NCBI RefSeq assembly: GCF_033958435.1
Contig: NC_134161.1
Coordinates: 2,232,001 to 2,296,000 of the forward strand
DNA: 64,000 bases
Direction of reading: 5' to 3'
Origin: Carettochelys insculpta
Taxonomy: Eukaryota > Chordata > Testudines > Carettochelyidae
Shown here one piece after another: positions 26,253 to 36,900 of the stretch (position 1 is the stretch's first letter; each line of letters starts with the position of its first letter). Made by a program: the position numbers and the translations under genes. Below the pieces are notes generated by a model, which worked only from the letters and a program-made list of their open reading frames with translations, had not been told where the DNA came from and ran no database searches.

Positions 26253-27690
26253 GGTTAGTTCTCTTCATTTGCCAGCAGAACTGTTGGTAGAAAACAGGGC
26301 ACAACTTGGCTTACAGCACTGCACCCTCCTCCGTATGGTCAGCGCAGTCCAGAAACCCGCACGCGCTGGGTGCTGCAGCTCGGTGAGCCTGCTGGAGCGG
26401 GATCAGGGCCTCTGCCCCCTAATGACTGATGGAGCCTCTTGCTGTGCACGCGGGCGGCCCCGCTCGGGCATGTTGTGGGGCCGGGACAAAGAGGCCAGAA
26501 TGCACATTCAGAGCTGCCGCGTGAAGAGCCAGCAGACAGGATGTTCACTCCCCTTTCAGTACGTTAGCCACAGGCACCCACGGCTGCCCACGTCCTTAGC
26601 CGCGGCAGGAACCAGACACCTAAACCAGACCTACCTCCCCCCAGAATTAAAACGTCAAACCCTACGACTCAGGCACTGGGAGAGTGGCATGGCCCTGTGC
26701 TTTAGAACCGAGACGGCCCTGCCCCGGCTGCTCTCCCGCCCTGTGCGCCCAGGGGACGGCGCTGGGTTGGCGAGTGGTGCGAGAGGCATTCTGCCGCCGG
26801 GGGAAAGGCCACACGTGTAGGAATAATAGCAGCAGCACCTCTGCCAGCTGTGGCTCAGACAGGCCTACGGGCTGAGAGGTTGGTACAGCCTGGCTGGAGT
26901 GTAGGGCGGGAGGTACAGTGGGGGTCAAAGCAGGCTAGGCAGGGGCAGGCCCCCCATGCGAGAACAGCACTGGGGAGAGGGACGGTTGGCAAGCCCCGCT
27001 GGAGGGCTGGGGTGGGCTTCCTGGGGGCGGAGGCGCCCAGCGAGCCGGCACAGAGGAGGGCCTGTCGTAAGCCTAGCCAGGGACGTGCGTGCCCAGGCCC
27101 GGCAGCAGCCTGAGGGGAGGTGTGCTATACAGCAGGTTTCAGTGGGTGCTGCGCCGGTAGCAGCAGGGACAGAGGGGGCACCTAGCAGCACCCCGGCCTG
27201 GGGATGTTAATTTTGGGCCGGGGAGTATTTTCTCACTTGCCTGACGCTCACTGTGAGCGGCTCCCCGGCCCCTGTGGGGGTCACCTCGAGCTACCCGGGA
27301 GCCAGGCATGTCAGGCTCAAGTCTGGGGCCACTCTGTCTCAGCAGGGTGTGGGGCACGGACAGGCGCCGGGCAGCAGGGCCAGGCTGGGAACATGGAGCT
27401 ACCCGGCGACTCGGGCAGGGCAAAGAGCAACGGCTCCTTTGCCATGCACCTGCCCCGCAAGTCACCAGGCGGCAGGCGAGGGGTGCCCGGCCTGCAGCCC
27501 CCGGAGCATAGAACACAGAGGTCCCGAGCTCAGCTTGGCACAGCGTGGTGCGAGGGAGGCATGAGTGGGAGGCCTCGTCCGGAGAAGCCCCATGCCAGGG
27601 AGTGTCCCGCTGAGGCCACACGTGGGTGGGATGACGTCCCTCCAGGAGGCCCCAGCTGATGCCGCAGGCAAGGCAGGCCAGGGGAAGGGC
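26253..27690 (-). other. SIDT2: SIDT2 3' untranslated region
   Basis: Lies between the TAG stop at 27691-27693 and the poly(A) signal. No repeat or alternative exon recognised. Confidence 0.5.
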
Positions 27691-30600
27691 CTAAAAGACG
27701 TAGATCTTGTCCTGTGGGACGCAGTCCAGGTCATCGTCCAGTGTCAGCAACACCTGCAAGGGCACAGGGCAGTCGTGGTGAGGCCGGGCTTCGCGTGTGG
27801 GCAAACGCCTTCCCCCCGGCCAGTCAGCAGAGTCCCCGACAGCCCCTAAGTGGCGGGGAGGGCAGGGCGCTGGGCCGGGCTGGGTGCTGGGAATCTCTCA
27901 GACCGCAGGGTGGGGCTGGGGCTGTAGCTGGCGTCTCCCTGGAGACCCGACTCCAGTCCCTGCATTCAGGGCAGGGGCTGGCCCCCACGGGAGCCTGCTC
28001 CCCAGCTGGCAGGGGGCCGCGAGGACGCTGTAGCCTGAGGCGGGTGGAAGGAGGCCTTACAGGACGGCACTCTCGCCTCAGGCTGACAGGCTCCAGGTGC
28101 TCCCCAGGGCAGGCCCAGGAGCCAGGAGGAAGCAGCTCTAGACGCTGCCCCTGCCGGCCACAGCCGACTGATCTCTGCGGGTGGCAGGTGCCCTGGGGAC
28201 CCCCTGAGGCACTGGGCAGGCTGCAGCCTGTGGCTACGGCAGCCTCAGGGCAAGGGCTGCTGCCTGGTGGGCCCAGAGGGGAAGCCAGCGCCCCGCCGCT
28301 GAGTGAGCAGGAACAGCCACGCAGCGCTGCCACAAGGGGCTGGAGGGACCCACCAGGAAAGAGCCGAACATGGCGATGGAGGAGAGGAAGTGCCAGATGT
28401 CGTGGTCGTCGAAGAAGCGGAGCAGGACGCAGTCCCTGTTGTGCTGCCGGGACTCGGCCGGGGTTTTCTGCAGAGGGGACAGCAGAGCCGCATTGTCACG
28501 CTGCAGCCTCCGGCGGCCCGGGGCTGAGCCTGGGCTCATGCACGATGCACCCCCTGCAGCCTGCTCCATTCCCGGGCCCCCCAAGTGCAGGCCCGACGTG
28601 CAAACCCTGCAGCCAGGGCCAGCCTCCCCCACCCACGTGCAGAATAAACGCGTGGGTGCTCCGAGGCGGCACGGACGCACCCCACCAGCCGGGATGGCTC
28701 CCGAGCAGCGCCATGAGTGCCCAGCTTCCAGGCAGCGCTGGTCAGGGCCCAGCTTGGCACGAGCCACCCCTCACCTGCCAGGTGCTGAGACCCTGGAAGA
28801 AGAAGAAGAAGGCGAAGCCCCAGACCACGGAGGTGCAAACGATGCAGAGCAGGGGGATGAGCTGGATGCGCTCGCCGCTTCGGAGCTGGGGAGGAGAGGA
28901 CAGGGGAACGGTGGTGACGCACTGCACAGGTATCATATTAGGCACCTTCCTTGGCAGCCGGGTGGGCCTGCAGTGACAGAGGCCTCTCTCCCCACTCCCG
29001 GGACAGACCGGCTGGAAGGGCTCAGCAGTGCTGGGTGTGCGTGAGGCTGGCGCAGGCCCCAGGGCTCTGGGGAGGTTGGTGAAAGGACTTGAGGGCCCAG
29101 CTCTCCTGCTGTGGGGAGCTTTGGGCCCTCCAGGGCACAGGAGTTCCCCCGAGCAGCCCAGAGCGCTCCCAGGGTTCCAGCACCCTTGCACATGGCCGGG
29201 GTCTGTCCAGCTGCACTCGCCCTGCCGGCAGACCGCCGCCGCGCCCGCACCTTCATGATAATGTAGAAAGCGAAGTAGAGCAGCAGGTTGCAGAGGCCGA
29301 TGGCCAGCAGGTAGGAGGCAAAGTCGTTGGGCTGGATGATGAGGCCGTAGGCAGCACTGTTGGGAGAGAGGGTTAGGGAGGCAGTGGGGGGGCCCCAGCT
29401 GGAGCACGGCAGAATCTGGGCCACCTCCACGCACCTTCCTATAACAACTGCTGCACCCCACCGCTGCCAGCAAGATGCCCTGGGTCTTGCCCAGCGGCAG
29501 AGTGGGCAGGGAGAAGCGCCAGCCTGGCCGCTCTCCTGGGGCAGCCTGCAGGCTGTGGCTAGAAAGCGCTGACACTCCAGAGGCTGCTGGGCCTGGCTTC
29601 ACCCCACGGCCTTCCACTGCCTTTGGCTCACAGCTGACACGAGCTGTGCAGTCTCAGCCTAGATCCCTGCGTGGCTGAGCAGTAGCACTGCAGAGCTCGG
29701 CTTGGGACAACCGAGAGCAGCGTGTCAGGGCAGAGCCTGGATCATGGCGCGATAGCAGTGACAGGAAGGGAACTCCCCTCGCGCCCCCTTTCCTCCTACA
29801 GAGCACCGCTCCCTGGCCAGCTGGGGCCGGTCCACCTGCCCCCGGCCCCGACTTACAGCGACCAGTTGATGAGGTTGCCCATGACCAGTAGCACCATTCG
29901 ATCCTGCGAACACAGACGTGGCGGCTCAGGAGAGGGCGTAGGGGTTCCAGGGCAGGCGAGCCATCTCCCCCACGCGCTCTCTGCCCCAGGGCATGGGGAA
30001 CACGGCCGCTCAGCCACTTTCCGGGCACAGGAAGAGACTGGAGCACAAGCCCGGAGATCCCGCCATGTCCCCAGCCAAGCACACCGTGGCCTGGATCCCG
30101 CCGGGCCACGGCGAACTCTGCAGACTGGGCCAAGGGCAGCGCAGGCACACGAGGGAGACCTCCCGACGAGGAGCCGGTGGGAGTCATCCGCAGGGCAGAC
30201 TGCGCTCAGGACCTCTGCTGCCCGAGCCGGCGCTCCGGCTGGTGTAAGCTCCCGAACCGCCTGCGCATCCCAGCCCCCAGGGAGGGGACCGCGCTGCCCG
30301 GGGGGAACATGGCCCCTGGCTGAGCACCTCTGGGCAGGCTCTCTGGTTAGATAATCTGTTTATCTCCACTGCCCAGCCAGGCCCAGAGCTGAGTAAGCTG
30401 GGGATGTGCTGTCAGAGGAGGCCGGCCGGGGGCCCAAGGCTGTCGTGGAAGGGGGGGGCCGGCCGGGGGCCCTAAGGTTCAGGAGCAGAAGGGCAGGTTC
30501 GGGCTAGTGGCTCACCAAAGCATCCTGCCCCCGGCTGGCGTGGGAGGGTGGCTGGCAGCGGCGGAGGGCCCCCCTGAGTGCAGCCCCTGGGCCGGCAGCA

Positions 30601-33600
30601 CGAGGCCTCGCTGGCACATCTGCTGTCTAGCACAGAGCGCCTTGGGCAGGCCTGGGGCCACTGCCCTGGTTCGTGGTGCTGCAGCCACTCCCAGGCTGTT
30701 GCCGAGCCAGCAGCCTCAGGCAGCCCCGGGGCGAGGGGGATGCAGGAGCCGCTCACTCACCACGTACGTGGGCCCGCTGCACTGGCGGATGCAATCCGTG
30801 TACACCACGTGCACGATCCTGCGCAGGATGCCCGAGTCTGCAGGGAGAGGCAGCGCTAGAGCCGGGGAGGGGGCAGCCGGCCCTGCCCAGCCCCTGCTAG
30901 TTCCAGGCGGACGGCAAAGGCCAGACCCCAGCACCCCCAGGGCAGCAGACCCGCTGGAGGGAAGCTGCCGGGAGCCGAGGTTGGCCACGCAGAGCAGGGG
31001 CGCCCAGCCCATCACCCGCCCAAGGAAGCCCCGTTCCTTCCCCTGCGGCGGGTCCCACCCCAGCCTGCGTTAAGGGCTCATCTGAGCCATGCTGGGCCCC
31101 ACAGGCCTGAGCAAGAGCGGGCGTCTCCTGGGAGAGCGCAGCTGCCAGCCCCACGCGGGAGGTAGCCAGGACGGCTCTGCCGCTGCACAGAGCCCTGGCA
31201 GTGGGGGAGGCAGCGGGGATGCCGGGCAGGCCGCTCAGGCCATGACACAGGCTGGCTGGGCACACAAGGCCCCCCTCCACCCCCAGCTAGGCTGGCCTGC
31301 CTGGGGGGCCCCCGGGGAGCCTGGCCTCTGTGCCCCTGATCCCCGCCCGGGGGCAGGCCTCACTGAGTTTCCAGCGGCCCATGTAGTAGAGCTGCGTGCT
31401 CAGCAGCAGGGTGGCGCCGATGTGGAGGACAGAGAAGACGACCCAGAAGAGCAGGTTCCCTTTGCCGAAGACCTGTGGGGAGAAGGCAGGTGAGCGGGTG
31501 GTGCCGGAGCGCCGCAGGCGGCAGAAGCAGCCGGCAGCGCCGGGAAGCTAAGGGAGGGCTCACGCCAGAGGGGGGCCAGTCAGCCGGGCGAACGCGCCCC
31601 TCTGCGGGCGAGGGCTGGCTGGCTCGCCGGGGGCTCAGTCCCTCTGCCCGCAGGCAGCGTGCGCCCGGCCTGAGCCCTGCGAGCCGGCGGCTCCCGGCGC
31701 TCACCACGCCGACGACGGAGAAGAAGATGACGACGGCCAGGCAGGCGTAGGCGCAGTAGGCGCTGGCGTTGATGTCCGGGTGCCGCTTCTGGTACAGCTT
31801 CAGCATGCAGAGCCCCGCGATCATGTACATGAAGGAGGTGTCTAGGGAGGGAGGAAAGCAGCACTGCAACTGAGCGGGGGGCCTGGGAGGAGCTCCAAGC
31901 CAGGGCCGCGGCCAGGAGCACGCCGGCCGAACGCTGGGGCTGGGGCGGCACCACACCCCCGCCGCCCGGGCTCACCGGAGGGGGGCCGACACCGCAGCCG
32001 CCGGGCGAGTCTCCCCAGAACTGGGGCAGGCGAGAGGGGAGTCAGGCGGGGAAGGAGGGGGCCGGGGGTGTGGAGCAGCCAGCAGATGGGCTGTGCTGGC
32101 TGGAGAGGAGAACCCTGCAGACTTGAGCCCGGTACTGCGGGCGCTGGACAGAGGCAGCAGCTCGGGAGGGCGATGTCGGCGCAGGAGGCCCCTGGCACTC
32201 ACCGAACTGGAAGTTGGTGTAGTTGGGGCAGACGTGGTAGCAGGCGCTGAGCAGCCCCTCCATCATGAGCGCTGTGCCCATGGCGTAGAACAGGCCGAAG
32301 TGCTTGGGGATGCCGCACTCCTAGGGGCAGAGAACCCTGCCTCAGACGGACCTGGCCAGGGGCACGGGCCACCCTCGGCTGGAGCCCCACAGGCCCGGCC
32401 CGGCCCAGCCAGCGTCCCAGAGTGCAGGCGCAGGCAGCCGACGGGCCCGGTGCCAGGGACGCCCGGCCGTGGGACGGCGCTCACCAGGGCCCGCGGGTCG
32501 TTGCGCATCAGCGCCCGGTTGTAGTTGATCTCTCGCTGCAGGATGATAAGCAGAAAGAGCAGGCCCAGCAGCACGTAGCCCAGGTTGCTGAGGATGTTGT
32601 TGAAAGCGCTAGCGGGGAGCAAGGCAGGGCAGGTCACTGGCCTGGCTGGGTGGCCATTCGCCAGCGTGGCCCTGCGCAGGGCACTGCCCCCCCACCCACC
32701 TCTGCACTGCGCTAGCCCCAGGGCAGCACACTGAAGTGGGCTCCCCTCCAGCGCTCGGACAGCCGCCCGGGAGAGATTCAGCTGCTGCCCAGCTGGTTGG
32801 CAGAGGGCCCCCAGCCGGCACCATGCGTTTCTGCACAGGCCTTGGTGCACGAACAAGATGCATTCCACCCCTGGGTGGAAAAAATGAGGGAGCCTGCTCC
32901 CCTCTCTGCTTCTTTGTGCTGCCCTCCTGGCTGCTGCTGGGGGCCCAGCTCCACATCCGTCACACACGCCGGGGGCAGCCGCACAGGGGCACGCGGCCAG
33001 GACAGGGAGCAACAGTGGGAAAGGCTTCCCTGGTTCCACAGCCCCACACCAGCTCCTACCTGAGGTTCCCCAGGGGGTGGGCGCACAGAAAGTTATAGTA
33101 GCAAATGTCCTGATTCCCGGTCACGTTCACCACCTGCAGTGGGGAGCAGAGCGAGGCTGTGCAGAGGAGAGGGAGACGGGCCTGGCACAAGCTCACACCA
33201 GCCGGCCTGGAGCAAGAGCGAGGGCTGCCCAGCAGATTGTGCGTCGGCAGGCAGGGGACTGAGGGAGCCGGCAGCGCTGGGCTAGCGCTGCACATCAAGG
33301 CCAGGCCAGGCTCAGGGAGAGGAGTGACTCCGGGTGCTCCGGCCTGGGGGTGATGAGCAGCTCCTGTGGGGCTACGCGCACTCTGCCTGGGGGCGCCTGC
33401 CCCTCGGAGAGGCTGCCAGGCGCAGGCGGAGGGACGACTGAGCCCCGCTCGCAGGAAGTGAGGGGGCGGCTCTGTTGGGGGAGCCCCTGGGAGGAGCCTC
33501 GCCTGGGTTCTCCAACGTCAGCCACGTGACTGGCCCTGGGAGCTCCCCGGTGCAGGAGCACCAGCCGTTCCCTCAGCCCCTGGGAGGAGACGGGCTGGGG

Positions 33601-33998
33601 AGGTGGGAGGGGGATGCAGGCAGGGGCCATCCTCACCGTCTGGTAGGTGATGACCAGCTGTACGACGGGGAGAGCGTAGAACACTGCGATGGTGGCGATG
33701 TTCCTGCAACAGAGAGGGGCACTGAGCCAGGGGACTCCAGCTCAGCCTCCTCCAGGCCAGGTACGTCACCCAGCTCCTCCACGGGGTCCGCAGCACCCAC
33801 CCGACAGCAGAGCCGGGGTGAGCCAGTGGCACAGAGGGACAGGACATACGCTCTGCCGCTGGGCCAGCTCCAGCCGCCGCCTCCCCGCAAGGGCAGACGG
33901 AAGAGACCCACAGCCCCCACTCACCAGAAGTAGATCTGGTATTTCTTCCGCAGGACGCGCTTGTCCTTCCGAGCCAGGTCTGCCACGTAGAGGTATTG
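27691..33998 (-). CDS. SIDT2: SIDT2 exons 14-26: membrane core with CREST-type metal site
   Basis: Exons 33998-33925, 33703-33637, 33133-33060, 32608-32485, 32320-32203, 31841-31705, 31472-31364, 30837-30761, 29903-29857, 29356-29251, 28885-28775, 28467-28354 and 27753-27691. They encode about ten membrane helices, e.g. [61 protein letters not shown] and [14 protein letters not shown]. The CREST superfamily pattern is intact: SACYH (SxxxH) in exon 18, Asp of DTSFMYM in exon 19 and HDIWH (HxxxH) in exon 25. Those residues form a zinc site in SIDT1/2 and relatives such as alkaline ceramidases. Sequons NVT, NYT and NAS face the lumen. A third tyrosine motif, YLYV, is in exon 14. Confidence 0.95.
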
Positions 33999-36900
33999 CT
34001 GGGAAGAAAGGCAGGATCCCATCACTGGCCCTAGCGCTTGCGGGCAGAGCGCCCCCGAGAACCGGCCCCGGCTCCCACGCCCCCACCCCACCGCCCAGCG
34101 GCCTGGCAGGCACACCCGGCGGTTAAAACGAGCTCGGGCGCGGCGCAGGAGGAGACTGGCACTGAGTGCCTGGCGCGTGCCAGAGCGGCCGGCACAGGGT
34201 TCATCAGCCTGCTGGCACATAGCCCTGGGGCCTCCCCATCCGCCCCACGCCCTGCTCCAGCCTGGCTCTGCGGGGCCTGGGCGATTGCTGACCCAGCACA
34301 GCGACAAGGCTGGGGAGCACGTTCCCTCTGCCGGAGCGATGCCGAGGTCGGGCAGCGACATGGGCGGCCACCTCCGCCCCCCTGCGGGAGTGACGGCGCC
34401 GCAGACCTTGGTCCGGATGACGTTCTTGTCTGACTCTATGTCCGCCAGCGTGTCGTAGTCGTCCTCCTCTATGGAGCTGAGCGAGTCCAGGCGGGGCCGG
34501 CCGGCCACGTTCTCCAGGGAGCGCTCTGCAAGGGCAGGGGGGTGCCAGCGTCAGTCCGGCCGAGGCCCACCCGTCCCCCACCGCCACAGCCCCGATCCTT
34601 TGTAGCCCAGTCTGTCACCCTCCGACCTCCCGCTAGCTCTGCACAAAGGGAGCGAGGGCACGGGGGGCGGGGGGAAGCATGGACCCCACAACGGGGATGA
34701 CCCCCCCCGCATTCCCAGACATCCCCAGTGCTTCGGCGCCGGGCCTGGGGCAGACAGGGCCGTGCATGCAGCCAGCCCCAGCCTGTGTGGGGCGGGGGTC
34801 ATTGCCTTCTGAGCGGCTGGGCTGGGCATTGCCGATACACTCCGAGCCGCCCGGGGCAGGGGCTCGTGCTGCCCCCAGTGCTTGTTCTGAGGGGACAGGT
34901 TGTGTCTTCTGGGGGTTGCACGGGAGAAGGGCCCCAACCGCACCCCTAAAAGGGCCTGAGGGCAGAGGCAGCTTCCGCGCAGAACAAGGCCAGGCCGGCC
35001 CGCAGGGCCCGCACCCCGCAGCCGGGCTCAGGCCCAGGACAAGACTCCTGCTGGGGGTGGGGGGGTCACTCAGCCAGCAGCAGGCAGCCGTGCCGGGCTC
35101 TGGCCGTCCGTGGCGAGGAATCCCGCTGCTTCCCAGGGGCAGTGACCAAGTAACCGGCCGCCTCGCCCAGCCACGGCACAGCTGGGCAGTCCCTGCCGGG
35201 GCAGCAGGCAGGGCCGACACCCGCCTCCCTGGGTCAGCCTGGCCAGGAGGGTCTGCCAGATCCTGCTGTACGATCACCTCAGAGCAGCACCACGTGCCTG
35301 CAGAGCGTGGCCTCGAACAGGCTGCCCGAGCCAGGGACCAGGGCAAGGCACGTACCCAGTCCCCTTGCCCAGCGCCTCTCGGCACGTACCCAGTCCCCCG
35401 GCCCACGCGCCTCTCGGCACGTACCCAGTCCCCCTGCCCAGCGCGCCTCTCGGCACGTACCCAGTCCCCTTGCCCAGCGCGCCTCTCGGCACGTACCCAG
35501 TCCCCTTGCCCATGCGCCTCTCGGCACGTACCCAGTCCCCTTGCCCAGCGCGCCTCTCGGCACGTACCCAGTCCCCCTGCCCAGCGCGCCTCTCGGCACG
35601 TACCCAGTCCCCCTGCCCAGCGCGCCTCTCGGCACATACCCAGTCCCCTTGCCCAGCGCGCCTCTCGGCACGTACCCAGTCCCCGGCCCACGCGCCTCTC
35701 GGCACGTACCCAGTCCCCGGCCCACGCGCCTCTCGGCACGTACCCAGTCCCCTTGCCCAGCGCACCTCTCGGCACGTACCCAGTCCCCGGCCCACGCGCC
35801 TCCCGGCACGTACCCAGTCCCCTTGCCCAGCGCGCCTCTCGGCACGTACCCAGTCCCCGGCCCACGCGCCTCTCGGCACGTACCCAGTCCCTTGCCCACG
35901 CGCCTCTCGGCACGTACTCAGTCCCCGGCCCACGCGCCTCTCGGCATGTACCCAGTCCCCGGCCCACGCGCCTCTCAGCACGTACCCAGTCCCCTTGCCC
36001 AGCGCGCCTCTCGGCACGTACCCCAGTCCCCGGCCCACGCGCCTCTCGGCACGTACCCAGTCCCCTTGCCCACGCGCCTCTCGGCACGTACCCAGTCCCC
36101 CTGCCCAGCGCGCCTCTCGGCACGTACCCAGTCCCCGGCCCACGCGCCTCTCGGCACGTACCCAGTCCCCTTGCCCAGCGCGCCTCTCGGCACGTACCCA
36201 GTCCCCGGCCCACGCGCCTCTCGGCACGTACCCAGTCCCCAGCCCACGCGCCTCTCGGCACGTACCCAGTCCCCTTGCCCACGCGCCTCTCGGCACGTAC
36301 CCAGTCCCCGGCCCACGCGCCGGCCAGGAACGGGACGGGGGAGGCAGGGCTGGGATAACGCCACTCCCCGCCCGCTGACGCAGCTGCAGGGGGGCTGACT
36401 TGCCTCCGAATGGAGAGGGCGCCTCGCCCTGCCCCTCCTGCACCACAGCTAGTGGACAGCGTTTGCCATCTGTGCCCAGGCAAGGGACCGGGAGGGAACA
36501 GCTCTGCCTCCTCTGCAAGGCAGCAGGACAGGCGGCCAGCCCCCTGCACCCGCCTCTGCAAGTCTGACTAGCCGGGTGGGGGCCGTGGGCCTGCTGGGAA
36601 AGGGAGGGGCCCACCAGCCAGAGCACACAGGATTGTGCAAGTGCCTCTAAAACACAGCCCCCCCCTCCCGGCCCCACACACACAGCTGACCTGACCCCTA
36701 ACTCTCTTCCCCACATCCGGGCTGCAGCCCCATTACCCCAGCCCAGAGCCCCCCAGCTGTCCCCACACATCTGTGCTGCAGCCTCGTTACTCCAGCTCTG
36801 ACCCCCAGTATCTGAGCTGCAGCCCCATTACCCCAGCCCTGAGCCCTGACTCCACTCCCCACTCCACTGCAGTCCCATTGCCCCTGCCCTGAGCCCTGAC

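Noticed and set aside
27714..28976. 420-codon plus-strand ORF
   Set aside because: It is antisense to SIDT2 exons 24-26 and their introns.
34633..36770. Very long open frames (up to about 640 codons on the minus strand and 560 on the plus strand)
   Set aside because: They arise from the stop-free minisatellite at 35347-36321, exist in several frames on both strands, and cross the SIDT2 intron. The encoded peptide is only the repeat unit over and over.
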